DNA of 64,000 nucleotides from Clavelina lepadiformis (lineage: Eukaryota > Chordata > Ascidiacea > Aplousobranchia > Clavelinidae). The position numbers and the translations under genes were made by a program. Below, in pieces: positions 23,858-37,103 of this stretch (within the stretch, counting starts at the first letter, position 1; each line of letters starts with the position of its first letter). The stretch is taken from contig NC_135242.1 in assembly GCF_947623445.1 (NCBI RefSeq), forward strand, positions 16,058,001-16,122,000, in the 5' to 3' direction. A model generated the notes under the pieces. The model did not search any database, was not told where the DNA came from, and saw nothing but the letters and a program-made list of their open reading frames with translations.

Positions 23858-26254
23858 CAGTGGTTCCCAACCATTTTTCTAAGCGACTCAAGTTTAAAGA
23901 AAATATCAAACTGGTACTATCTTGCGACCCAATCGTATTCATACATATTAAATGCCTTGTATTGAAATCTTTTATTTAAACACTTCATCACCCTAATAAG
24001 AAAGCTGTGCTTGTTTGTCGTCAGTGAGTTTCTGAAATCCTGGCCTTACTTTACTTAAGCACATCTTCAACTTTCAACCGATTTCGATGCTTTGTTTTCA
24101 CTATACACATTGCACTAAACCCAGTCTCACAAAGCCAATTTGTCGCGAATGGATTCAGTTTTTCAATCACAAACTTTGAAATGGTCAGATACACTTTGTA
24201 CATGGCAGCCCGAAAATGAATATTTACAGAATCTGTTCGGTATTTTTCTTTGAAGGGCCCAAAAGTAATAGTTTGTTCCTTCCGCCATCATGTCCATAAA
24301 CTCTGCTGCAACATGGTGGGGTAAATAAGGCAGATCTGTGCTACCATATGGATCAATCATTTTCATTAGTAGGCACCAGGATTTCACCATAATAGTGCAT
24401 AAACTTTTGGACAAGCTGTTCCAGGTGTCGGATTATGGTTTTCTTGTATTAACTTCTATTTCACATATACAGTGTGTTGGTTCAGGGAACATATCGTATT
24501 CATCTTGAGCCCCATAGCTTTTCCAGAGAATAAGTTTTTTGTAGTAACAGCAACTTTAGCGAAGTGATCAATTAATGTAAAACCAGCACCTTGCATAGAT
24601 AAATTCAGACTGTTCAGGGAGTCAAATTTATCGGAAAGATAAGCAAGCTTTGCATTGAAATCTTCTTGACAAAACTTTTCAGCTAATGCAACAATATTCT
24701 CTTGTCTCAGGAAGACAGCAATTTCTTCTCGCAGATCGCAAACACGTTTCAGAACATGACCCCTTGATAGCTATCGCACTTCCGTGTGCAGCAGCAATGC
24801 TTTATGATCATCATCCATGTCAGCGCACAAATACGAAAATAGACGCTGATTTAACGATCTTGCTTTATTCAAATTCACACATTTTTCAATGGAATTTAAC
24901 ACTTCGTGCAGTTCTTGTGATATTTTTCTTTTGCAGTAAGGGCTTCTCTGTGGAGAAAACAATGTGTCCATTCAGTACATGTGAGCTTGTTCTTTGATTC
25001 GTTTTACTACTCCAGACTTGAAGCCAGTACATGTTGCTGCACCATCAGTGCTAATTGCCAGCACATTTATTCCAAGGAATGGAGTACTCTGCAAAAAAAC
25101 TATTCAGGCATTGAAAAATATTGTCACCCTTCGCGTGCAATTATAATGCTTTTAATTTAATGCAAAATAACAAATCTTTTGATACAGCTGTATTGTGGAT
25201 ATAGCGAATGAAGACAGAAAACTGTGGCAGACCAGCAATATCTGTGGATTTATCCAATTGAATGGAACGTAATGGAGGCTCTTTCACTTGGGATAGAATA
25301 TGTTCAAGAACATCATCAGGCATATTTATTATGCGTCTTTTCACTGTGTTATTTGACAAAGAGACTGTAATCAATTTTTTACTTTCCTTCTCACCAATCA
25401 CTATTTTAACAACTTTTTTTATAACTGGCATTAGCAAATTTTCGCCAATTGTATGAGCTTTTTTCTGCTTTGCTTTTCTTTCCTTTTGCTTGAAATTGCT
25501 TTTCTGCAATTTCGTAGAAGGCAGCGTATGAAGAGTAGACAGCTATTTATTTTCTGCTGTGTATGCTGTCATAACATTTCTCTGTTCTTGAATCGATTAT
25601 AACTTGCGCTCAAAAAATTCAACAGGCTTATTAACACAATTGGTTGATTTTTTTCTAAGTGGCATTGTAACTTGTTTTTCTTCATGGACTCTGCAGAGAG
25701 AACTTTCAAACATACCACACATTTTTGTTTACCATCCAATTCAGTAAAACCAAGTTTAAGAAAAACTTCATTATATGGTCGTTTTACCATCTTCCTTTCA
25801 GTCTAAAATCAAGCAATTAGAAAGTCTATCTGCTGGAAGTCAAGGGTTATTTTGGCTGAAAAGCCAAAATACTTACAGTTTAACTTTCAATAACGTTTTC
25901 AACTGTGCGTTATTGCCCTGGTCTGACTTAGTGCTTTATATGAAACCACTCTGCTGCCTCCACGTGTTCAAAGCCTCTTCACTACGAAAATTTGTTGTTG
26001 AACAATATGCAAGTATCAGGTATTAGCGCGTAATAGAAATAATAATGCGACGTATGACACACGTCACTTTTACCAGCTTTCTTTGATAATGCTCTCTCAT
26101 TAAGACGCCTATGTACTTATTTTCACAATTATCTGTGTTGTTTAGCTCTATAAGTTTCGTAAAACTTTTTCTATTTTGGTTTTATTGCTTTAAAAATATT
26201 TACAAAAACAAGCAACCCAACTTTGGTTTGCGACCCACATGTTTGGAAACACTG
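23858..26254 (-). mobile_element. hAT DNA transposon, decayed
   Basis: The left end CAGTGGTTCCCAACC at 23858 faces the right end GTTTGGAAACACTG ending at 26254, an inverted copy with a few mismatches. The flanking 8-mers TACTTGAC (23850-23857) and TACATGGC (26255-26262) agree at 6 of 8 bases, as for an aged hAT target duplication. The 2.4 kb body carries a broken minus-strand transposase of the ZBED5/FAM200/SCAND3 type. Confidence 0.82.
24163..25790 (-). pseudogene. hAT transposase remnant (BED finger, ZBED5/FAM200-like)
   Basis: Minus-strand pieces appear in the order of one transposase. A BED-type zinc finger (KRPYNEVFLKLGFTELDGK with C-VC and H-E-N residues) ends at a stop near 25569. The next frame holds KKAHTIGENLLMP, SLSNNTVKRRI and a degraded RNase H-like start with QLDKSTDIAGLPQFSVFIRY; the family has LDESTD here, so the key Asp-Glu is altered. 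Segments near 24770-24970 and 24163-24414 resemble the HTEVRW and C-terminal regions. Frameshifts and stops separate the pieces, so no functional protein can be made. Confidence 0.8.
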
Positions 26255-27850
26255 TACATGGCTATATCATAACTAACGGTCTGACTGTGTTTAATACAAC
26301 GATTCCAACATGTCCTCTGCCAGGTGTATGTATTTTAGGGCCCACTTTGTTGTTTATTATTTGCTATGAATTGTGTGGAGCGAAAGTTATAGTTATAGCA
26401 CAATAAAAAACATGCTCACAAACAATTCATGAAAAGGTTGCTATTTATTGGTATTATCACATCACACTCAGCATTAAAGTAAAATAAAGTTATTGGTGGT
26501 ATCATTATCTCTATCCTCGGACTGAGAAACTTCACGGTTACAATCATGAACCTTAGTGGAAAGTGTTGGACCTGCACATACGAGATTCACCAACATAGAC
26601 ACCGATTTATAACCCATAAAGAATTTAGACTTCGATGCATGCCAAACATTGCATGTTGGCATGCCTGATTTCTAGTTAAAAGTTAAAACATACCATACTT
26701 ATCAGTTGGGTTTACAGAGCTAGCCATTATGCAAGTTTAGATTGATTCACTCTTTCCACTATGGCCGAAGGGCATAACCTATAGTAAAAACTGCAGCGCC
26801 TCTACGCACTAGGTTAATCAATGTACATGCCAAACTTCTTTTATCTTCATGCCAATTTATTATAAATAAACAAAAAAGGTGGATGTTTGAACGCCAATTT
26901 ATATTTAACAAACACAAAAATTGAGCTTTCAGTGAACGCCATCACGCCAAAATTTGCGTCTTTGCATACATGATTTCTTATCGAAAGCTGCCGTACTTTT
27001 CGGTCGAAGGCATAACATAACATTGATAAAGACACTGGTATCTAACACGGGCCACATTATTGCATGCTCAGCATTCCAACCACTTGGCTTCCAAGCTGAC
27101 TTTTTATCAGAAAGAATTAGATGTAGTGGGCATCCTTACCATTATTCATTTCATCATTTGTTTGCACCATTCTTGTTTGTTTTAAACCCTTGCCTGGATG
27201 GAAAACGTTGCACTTTTCAACAAGATCTCAGGGGTGTAGGATGGTTGAAATGGGGGTAGGATGGGTGTACTGGGTGAAATTTTCAGTCTGCAAAGCTTGT
27301 GGGTCCACGTTTTTGACAGTAATTGTGCGAGATGTAAAAAACGGAAGGCAAAAATAAACTTCTGTTGTTAGAAATCTTTTCCTAAAGTTGGCATTTGGGT
27401 GCACCAAGTACAGTCTTGAAAAATCTAGAGTGTACAGTTGCCATGCCTTCCATTATGGAACCCCTAGGCTTTGTTGCTTTTTCCCACTTATTGTTTGTTG
27501 GTGGAGTTGTTATTTTATCATACTGTAATTATTATTAGCATATTTTTTGTTACCCTACAGCGACGATGACAAAACCTAAACAATACAATTTACAAGGAAA
27601 ACGCTCGTTAATTATAAATTGTTAAATAAAAATGCACCCACAGCTTTCCTATCCTGCTTTTCCATTTATGTTTTCGTAGTTATTTGTTCTCAATTTTACT
27701 AGATTAGATTAAATCGAAATTTCAGATAACTTAAAGTACTATAATTTTAGTCTTTTCAGCTTCGAACTAACAAGCTTCTTTTGTGTTAAGGTAGGCTCGG
27801 TTTGCTGTTGTTCATGAGTAGTACAAACGAGTGTATGAATCAATTTCATC
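26255..27850. other. Intergenic, EPT1 5' flank
   Basis: No gene was found. Loosely similar blocks, ATGGCCGAAGGGCATAACC near 26762 and GGTCGAAGGCATAACATAAC near 27002, hint at a diverged repeat. The promoter of the phosphotransferase gene presumably lies at the right end. Confidence 0.4.
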
Positions 27851-30800
27851 ATGTATATATCTGAAGAGCAATTGAAAGGTTTTGACTCTTATAAAGTAAG
27901 ATATCTTGTACTGTATTACAAATATGATATTATGTTTAATTGAACACAAATATGAATATTTTACAACAACGTTGTTCATTTTTTTATATTAGTATTTTCT
28001 TTATTCTGTTTAATATATAAAAATTATGAGACCAAAACATTAAAGTTTGTGGTCGTTTTCCACATTGTAAAGACAGAAAGTTCATATTTGCAAGGTTTTG
28101 TGTAATCTGATGTATGTATATGATGTATAGATATACATATATAAATAATACATAAACAATACTGGCTAATTTTTCTCAACTATCCTTGGGGTGGCAACTT
28201 AAGTCGAGATTTTCTTGTTCATCAGAAATTATAAAGAAAAGAGCAAATTATATTGATATATTTTTAACAAAATTTATTAAAAAAAATGGCTATGTAAATT
28301 AAGTTATGTTGCATTTTGATTATTATCAAAGTTTGAATTTCATATATATATGTATATGCAGTATGTATATACTGTGCATGAAATACTTTTGAAAAATTTG
28401 TAACTTTTCTTTGTACCTTGACAAATTTTAAAACCATTAATTATATTAATCATTGTTAACTGTTTTTTTTACAGTATAGTTGTGTGGACACATCTCCTTT
28501 GGCCAACTATGTTATGCATCCATTTTGGAATCAGTTTGTTAAGGTATATATATATATATAGATATGTAGCCTATTTACCTACAGCTTAATTCACCACCGT
28601 TTTTGCTAGTTATTATGAGCCACATTGTTCTCCTAAGTTAGTTAGATCTTTAAACATTATGCCAGGATGATTACATCTACTGCAAACTTCCATCTCTTTG
28701 GGGATTCTACTTCTGTTGTATGGAACATTTTTAGTAAACATATATCACATTATTTTTATTAAGTGTTGAAATAAAATAAAGCGATGCTGTTAACACAAGA
28801 CAATGCTAGGACTAATTCTTATCAATACTGAAAAATTTTTCTAGTTCCATTTTTTGTTTTGCTTTTAAGCAATTATGCCACGTTTTGTACGGGACAGAAA
28901 ACGGACACAAGTTTTGAAGGGAACAATTCAACTCGAAATTTCTATAAAGCTTTATTGTCAAAAATTGACTTTGACACAATAGTAATGTACATAACCACAC
29001 ATAGGAATTATAATGTATTTACTGATATTATGCTGACTATCCCATTTACATTTTTTGAAAGTTGATTAAAAATGTTTATGTGTTGTATAAGACCTTACTG
29101 CTATGCTGTTTCCAATTTGTTCCTTATACAGTAAGTTAGCAAAATAGACTGAAACTGCAAGTAAAATTGATATGTAAAATTTAGTAGTTACAGTATTCTT
29201 AACCAATAATTTCTTTTTAAAAAAATCTAAGGTCAATTGTGAGGTCTTTGACCGATCTCAAAAAAGATTGTTAAAATATCGAAAAATTGACCAAGCAGCA
29301 TGTTTGGGCAATATAATTTTTGCCACTTCTTGTTTGTTTCACTCAATTTTGAATGTTAGTCTTTTTGTCCACTTTACTGTGGAATCGTCCTATAACCACT
29401 ATGTTTACAGTTATTTTGCCTGGCTATCTAGTAGGATTGCTGGTGATGTAATAAAACCCCATTGTGCATCATAATGGACATATTATTCTGTCACTTAACA
29501 AGTGTGTGTCAGTACAATGCAAGAGTGCATTAAAATCGCCTTAGTTTCAAACAATAGTACTGCATCATGAAAGTTTAAATAAACACTACAGTATTGTAGG
29601 CTAGCAAAAGCTGTTTCCATTTTGTGTTTTTTTTTTTTTTCAAATATTCAGTTTTTATAAAAAGCTGGTTCTCAATTTTGTGTAGGCGTATGCATATTGA
29701 TATGCTATTTACGTAAGTCCCTAGTTGGTCCAAGTTGCCCCTTTTTCCTATCCCACTTGAGGCTGCGGCTTTTGCAAATTGTACTGTGTACATATTAGGT
29801 GGATACATATGTGCTTTGTGCAAGATCTTTTGGGTTTTTGTGAGAACAAATATCATGTTGGTCTACTCAAAAGAATCCAGATTTTATTTGAATTATTACC
29901 AAACGATAAAGTTTCTTCAATGCATTGTCCAGGTTGATTTATATCATGTTAGAATTGCTAAACAATTTGCATCGTTTTTAAAAAAAATGAAAAAAGGAGG
30001 ACTCAGAATCTTAACTCATTTGGTAATTACTTTTATTGTTAGGAATGCTGTCTCTACTTGAGCTTAAGCCTCCAAACTACGATGTATCATTCTTTGTCAC
30101 CTAATTTAGACATTTTTAGATATATGATAAACATGTTTGGATCTTCATGCACTTCTTTGTATCTTTAATAATGTTCTTGTTTGTAGGTTTTTCCAAAATG
30201 GTTGGCTCCAAATGTAATGACAATTCTTGGATTTCTTTTGCTGGTTGTTCAGATGTTTGTGTTTATTTGGTATGACCCGGTGTTTGCTGCTGCTCCAGAC
30301 AAATTTCTTATCCCACACTGGGTGTGGTATTTCAGTGTAGTTGCTCAGTTCTTTTCTCACACATTAGGTTTGTAACACACTTTGTTTTTATTGGTATACA
30401 GGTACTAGTATGGGTTTAACTTAACATGGTAACTGCAACACCAAAAAGAATCTTATCTTTAAATAAAGTAGGCTCATTTATCTATGCAGCTTGTTGCACC
30501 CCAAATAATGCATATTTCCTTGAAATTTATTATTACTTAATAATTTTTTACCCTGATCATTTCCTCCGCCCCTATATACTTCCTTGTTCGAACGGCTTGA
30601 GTTTGTACAAAGGCTAAGTTATATACTAATGAAGTGTTTACAGAGTTCTGGCATTTAGGGTAGAGAATGCCAACTTTTGATAACATTCTTTAGTTGCCCG
30701 GTGATTAGTGTTATAATTATTGTGTAGACAGCTGTTTGGTCCTCTCTAAATACCGCTAAGGACTAAAAGAATTAAGAGAACTAATTTGATTAAAAAGGCC

Positions 30801-33800
30801 TAAGATGTCCATGTTTAAATCGTTTAGGTTTGGCCTGTACACTGACCCTCAGACTAATAGCCCTTGTTTTTCAAAAAACTTTCACAAACAAACACACAAT
30901 GAATGTAAATGATTAAGAAGTTATGATTCCTACCTATACGTTTTTCTCTCAGTCCCACTGTTCATCTGATTGGTCTGACCTCTGACGTTAAGTATACAGG
31001 CCAAGCTAAGCAATTTGTACAGGCATCTAATGCCTCTTAGTTTTCTTAGTTCTCATAGCTTTACTGCAGGTTCCAGCTGATCTGTTATGCTGATGGGGTT
31101 GGATTATCTTTGCCTTCAATCTTATTTTTGAAGACATCAATGCATTACTGTTTGGCTATTTTATATTCATATTAGTAATGAAACTGTTAATTTTTTATCT
31201 TTCAAAAGTCTTTGGAGATACCAAAAAAAATTTTTTTTTCATTCTGTCTATGGACAGTAACATTTATAAACACAACCCTCTATTCATGTTGTGTGCATTT
31301 CATTTTTTTTACGTTGTAGCAACATTTGATTGAAATCTTGAAAATTTGAGAGGTTATTAATGGAATAAACATGCATTTTCATTAATAATATTGATACCCG
31401 TAATTAATTAATTGGAACTGGTACCAGAATCACAATTTTCTATTGGTATACATTTTTTTGGGAATTATCGCGTCACTATTCATTTATATTGTGTCTTTTG
31501 TTTTTTGAAATGATTTTTAAATTGTTTATTGGTTTTTATCGTTGTTCCACGTTTTTATCTATCATCCTTGATGATGGATAAACAGATGGATGTGACGGTA
31601 AACAAGCTCGTAGAACTGGTTCGTCTTCGCCACTTGGAGAATTATTTGATCATGGGCTAGATTCCTGGAGTGTTTCTTTATTTGTTTTCAATGCTTATTC
31701 CGCCTTTGGTAGACATGCTTATCCAGGTGAATATTTAAGTTACTCTCATTTTCAACTGTGGCCAGAACATTAGCCATACTTTGGTACCGGCGTAGTAAAT
31801 TTAAATGCTGTGTATAGCATATAAATGTGTCTTGTTTGTGTGCAGGCAGTGTACTTAAGAGTAGGAATAAATTAACCTTTAAATCCGCTAAAATACTTTT
31901 CACAGAATATTGTATAACTTTTGTAATTTACAGAAACACGAACAAACTCTTGATAAATTAGCAGCAATTATATAATTATTATTAGTGATGTTGTTTGAGC
32001 ACCACCTTTTTTCATAGATATTTGGACCTAAGAATAATTGGCTTCAATAATAATAATAGCAATAACCAACTTTTGTTTTTCTTTCTGGCATGTTGTGAAA
32101 TTTTAGTGGATAAGATGTATGGCGTGTATGCTTCAACCATGCTGGGATTTATGATATCGCATTGGGAAAAATACAATACTGGAATTCTCTTTCTTCCTTG
32201 GTCTTATGACTTGAGTCAAATGGTAAAGACTAAAAGATTTGCTGTTTGTATCTTTATATTTTTACCCAACCTAAATATTTTTTAAAAGAAAGCATAACAT
32301 ACCAATTCTTATCAAGTTATATTTTAGAAGGCAACTTGATGTTATTGGCCTGTAAGCATACATATGCTGCTGAGAGGTATCACCATCAGAGTACGGAAAA
32401 ATGTATTTACTTGTTGCAGGCTTTGCTATTTGTTTATTTGATTATCAGTATATTTGGATTAGAAGTTATGCAAAGCAACATTTTTGGTATGTCCATTGCA
32501 TTCTGGTTTGGAACGTTAGTTTATGGTGAGTTTACATGCAATGGCTTCGTTCCAATTAAGATTTTATGCCATTTTTTACTTTCACATTGAGATTAGGTTG
32601 TGTCTACGTGTCATGCTTATTGTAAACAACTAATAAGCTTTAGCTTATGTAAACATTGTAAAGTGCAGTAGTCGAAGCAACTTAGTATCAAAAATATGAC
32701 TTAAAATTGGAATAATTTGGTCATTGTGTTGTTAATTTTCCATTTCAGTATCTACATTCTTTTTGACACTTCCTCAGAGTCTCTACAATGTCTTTATGTA
32801 AGTAGATTTAAACTGGCAACTGTATGCAAGACAATTTTTAGCCATTGTTTGTGATACATGGCACGCAGTGATACAGGCCTGGATTGGCTTGATACCAAGC
32901 AGTTTATTACCAAGCTACTGAAAAATCTTATGTTTATTCCAAAAACTGTGAAATATGTAATACTACCATTGCTTTATCAATGTACAATTGTACAGTAAAA
33001 GGTTATCAACTTAACTTTGCTTAAATAGGAATTTTAGATAACTCGAAGTCATTTCATCTTTTTCTTTGAAAAAGGAATCTTGACCTATAAAAATGCATGT
33101 GAAGTAATGATAACTCGAAGCTGTTTAGTGTTTAACTAGAAATTCCAATCAACTCAAAATGTTTTGTGGCCCCCAGACCCCAGGACATATATTGTATCAA
33201 ATCGTGATATCGGCACCAAACGACAAACTTTGATCAGCATGTTATCCAGTTTGACTTATAATATAATGCAGCCCCTAAGAACTTTACTCTTTTTTAAAAA
33301 AACAAAAATTAAGTGGTGATTTTGAATGTCATCGTTGTTTGAGCTGGTGGTTTTTTGGTCACACGAACTAGATGGTGGTCGGACGATTCAACCCACGGAT
33401 GATTCAACCCGGACCATTCAACGCAGGACCATTCAACCCACGGACGATTCAAACCACAGACCTTTCACGTACTTATGGCTTAGGTTATCACTAGGGCAAC
33501 CAGTTTTTTGACCTTAAAATTTGCAAATTTTGACCTAAAAAGTTTAAATTTTGACCTAAAAAGTTTAAATTTTGACCTTATTTTGACCTAAAACGTTTAA
33601 ATTTTGACCTCATTTTGAAAAACGCTATACTGATAGTCTCTACACTGTCTACAGCAACTTTCTAATCTAAAGCTGCATTTAAAAATGACAAAATGCTTTT
33701 CTAGTGTTGACTTTTTTTCGTTTCTGCGTATTAAGATTGACAACTTGCAGTTTCAAATGCAATGCCGTCACATCGTGACGTCACCAAACGCGCTGAAAAG

Positions 33801-36800
33801 CCTTCCCTCTCTTTGTGGCTTTGGTTCTAAGTAAAATTTGCGGCACTGGAATTGTTTTCGGTACAAGAAAAGAGAAAAACGGAAGAATAATATTACAAAA
33901 TGGTTACAAAATTACAAGTTTAATAGATTTTGACCTAAAAAAAAGACCTAAAGAAACAATTTGACCGTATTTTGACCTAACATAACATTTTGACTTTATT
34001 TGACCTAATAACTTCTATACCACACGTCGTACAAAGCTGAAATTTGTTTTGTGCTTGTTTAATAACATTCTGGGCAGGTTAAAAAAAATTGACCATATTG
34101 ACTTTTGGTTGCCCTAGTTATCACCAAGTTACTTTGTACCCAATTGTAAGCTTAATATTGGACAGTCTAGACTCTAGAGTTAGGCCATCCTGAATAGGCC
34201 TGTACGTCGTGGTTAACGGTTATGGTACCATTACAATTGTACCGTATTTTCTTCAGGTACAAACTTCAAACTAACCACAACGAAATAATCAGAATTATAG
34301 CACACAGAATCCCTCTCTCTGCTATAGGAAAGGTTCTTCGTTTATTTTCAAAATAATAAATGGACTGGAGACAAGCGACTTATACTGTTCTCAAAATGTG
34401 CGATCTCCCGATTCAAACTTTTTTGCGGGAAATCTTCATTCCCATCAACAAACAGTTGTTACTAAGGTTTGACTTTTAATCGACTTGTAGGCTTTATTTA
34501 TTTTTCGCTAAGCAAGCCTACTAGTTACAACACGGTACATAAACTTGTTTTTATTTCAACACAAGACGTGTATTGGTATAGCGGTAAATGCGTCATCCGT
34601 GCCTGATAACAAACTGCGTAGACGTTTTCGTAAATGGGTTGAATCTTCCTGAGTTTAATCGTCCGCGGGTTGAATCGTCCGGGGGTTGAATCGTCCGTGG
34701 GTTGAATCGACCTAGAACCGAACTAGATGTCAGGATTTTGTTGTTAGCCAGAATTAGCAGAACGGGTGTTTCGCAGAGAGGATGATGTATGAAGCTATTA
34801 GATTTGACATGATTTGTGGTTTACACCTTTGCGCCACACATAGACATGCAGCAGAATTTTCCACTCTCCTTTTGTGGAAAGTTTAGGGAAATAAATCGAT
34901 ATCCGTCCATCGGCAGTTAAATGGTGTCCTAGATATTTTAAGCAGCAAATGTCTGAGGTGGGAGTTACGAATAAAATTAAGAAGTCTAGCAGGGCTTTCA
35001 GGCCATTTTGTGTTCCATTTATAGTCAATTCAATTGGCCTCACTAATGCCTAAATTTTTGGCATGTTCTAACAGTAGCAGTGCAGCCAGCACAAATTGGT
35101 GTCTCGATTGTATCCTTCAGGTGTATTATTTTGAGCAAAAAGCTTAAGTTGAAGCAGATAGGATGTTTTCATTGCCCAATGAGTAAGAGAAAGGGTAGCT
35201 TATTTGTGGCAAAGTCCAACAGATTGAATGTTTGCATGGATAGGGAAGTTTTTTTTTCAGTTACATTGGACACAGTCACGTAGGTATCCTGTCACAGTAG
35301 TTTGTATGGTAAAAAGATCATATTTTAAGGAATGCTGTTCCAACTTAACTATGCCAACAAATCTTGGCATTATTGACCAAGGTCACTAAATTAATAGGAA
35401 ATGTTCTATTTGTTTTCGTCAGTGATGGTATTTGTCCTCTCTCTAAGCTTCTACACAGCCAACCTTCAGCAAATCTATTTGGATTTAAGTTTGTATTATC
35501 TCATACCTAATACAGTAATTACCGCTTGCTATCTTGAAATTAGTCAAAAAAGCATTCAATGCGTTGTAAACAGCCCATTGATTTGCATTTTTTTATTGAG
35601 AAAGTTAATCTTTTCTGTAATTTAATACCTTTACGCATTAAACTTTTTTCTCAAACTCAACTGTCGCAACATAAGCTGTTACAACCCTGTAGTATAAAGG
35701 CTACAGAACAATCAAAGCAACAAGGCTAAGCTAGATAAAGCAGTTTGATCAGTGTGGTGACTTCAGAAAGATCATAGCACTTCATCAAAACAAGTAGACT
35801 AGCCTAGGAGAAGCCGAAGGTGTTAGACTTAAACGATTAGCCTCCAACAGTCGGCCATTACCAGTGGTACATTTCATGCTTATATCTCACACAGCATAGG
35901 GTTGCTTTTAGATCAAATATATTTTTTCAAAAGGATCTACAAGATAATAACTCCAGTTATCTGTTTGCCGAAAATAACTCTTATTTCCCAATTATGTTTT
36001 CATTATTATCTATCACCCATTTTGAATAACTTAAAGTAATTTAATCTGTTCCTGCAAATTGAAGTTAATGAACTTCCACTGTAATAGCTTTTTATGTAAG
36101 TAATGACTCGTAGATTACTCGAGTGTAACAAATTACCATTCATTTATGTATACTACCAACCAGGTGTTTTGTGTATACTGATGATTTGTGACATACATTG
36201 TATATCCATTGGGTTGTAATATATGTGTATTAATCTTATGTTTGTTTATCAGTGCATATCATAACGGTACCGCAAAACAGAGTTCCTTATATGAAGCTTT
36301 TATTCCACTGTTTTCACCTTTTGCTGGATTCCTCTTGTTCGCACTTTGGGTTTATATTTCACCTGGTGATATTCTTCAAACCAACCCGAGATTGGTTTAT
36401 TTTGCCCTCAGTGTTTTGTTTTCTAATATTTTGGTGAGGTCATTTTCTTTTTGTTTGTACCCTGTGTAAAAGAAATGCCATGGTTACCAAGACCATAAAT
36501 TTAATTATTTTTTGATACAGTGCTTTCTTTCATACGTTTTTGCTTTCTGTAATCCTATTGCTCTGGCCTCTGTGGATAGCTGTTAATTTGTTGTAATCAT
36601 TTTGAGTTACACTAATTGATGATACTAGTGGTTATTCTCATGACTATTTTACAGTGTCGTCTAATTGTTGCCCAAATGTCTGGAACACGTTGTCAAGTTT
36701 TGAATCTATTTATACCTATCAGTACAGTTTGCTTGTTACTTGTAGTAACAACTGGTAGCCCAGAAGTTGAGAGCTACATTTTATGGGGATTAACGTTGGT

Positions 36801-37103
36801 CATGACCGTAGCTCATATACACTACGGTATGGTTGTGGTAAGTTGCATTTAGATGATTAATAGTTATTTTATATGGCAATGATACCCCGAGATGTATACT
36901 TATGATGTGTTTGTCTGTTTTGCACATTCTGCATGCAAGAAAATACACAAGTATATAGGAAATTAGCTACCTTTGATTTTTCTGTTGGAAAAATTGCAGA
37001 ACATAATGATAAGTAATTAATCTGGTATATTTGGCAGGTTGACAAGTTGGCTGATCATTTTGGTATTGCCGTGTTTCACATAAGAAAAAAAACGATTGAC
37101 TAG
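27851..37103 (+). CDS. SELENOI: Ethanolaminephosphotransferase 1 (SELENOI/EPT1 family)
   Basis: EPT1 transfers phosphoethanolamine from CDP-ethanolamine to diacylglycerol or ether lipid in ER/Golgi membranes, the last Kennedy-pathway step. Ten exons join in phase: 27851-27895, 28475-28543, 30187-30367, 31586-31726, 32107-32222, 32420-32525, 32749-32797, 36253-36433, 36655-36837 and 37038-37103. They encode 378 residues (human 397). The CDP-alcohol phosphotransferase motif DG-x2-AR-x8-G-x3-D-x3-D is complete at 102-124, with DGKQARR followed by [25 protein letters not shown] and AHIHYGMVV are family blocks, and most of the chain is membrane-spanning. An in-frame TGA precedes the ATG ([15 protein letters not shown]). 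The C-terminus is IRKKTID followed by TAG; vertebrate SELENOI has a selenocysteine tail after RKPNSD, so this copy lacks it. The donor after 30367 is GTTTGT. Confidence 0.94.
33374..34719. mobile_element. Mutator-like element with tandem-repeat inverted ends (copy A)
   Basis: A perfect 9-bp duplication GAACTAGAT (33365-33373 and 34720-34728) flanks a 1346-bp insertion in an intron of the EPT1 gene. The left end begins GGTGGTCGGACGATTCAACC and continues as about five 15-16-bp units of the GGACGATTCAACCCAC type. The right end carries the same units inverted and finishes GACCTAGAACC. The 9-bp duplication and long inverted ends fit the Mutator superfamily. No transposase is visible, so it is non-autonomous. 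It contains a nested hAT-type MITE. Confidence 0.82.
33492..34116. mobile_element. Nested hAT-type MITE
   Basis: The termini TAGGGCAACC and GGTTGCCCTA are exact inverted repeats, flanked by a perfect 8-bp duplication GTTATCAC (33484-33491 and 34117-34124), the hAT signature. The 625-bp body has many TTTTGACCTAAAAAGTTTAAA-type words, tandem at the left and looser at the right. It is non-coding. Confidence 0.85.
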
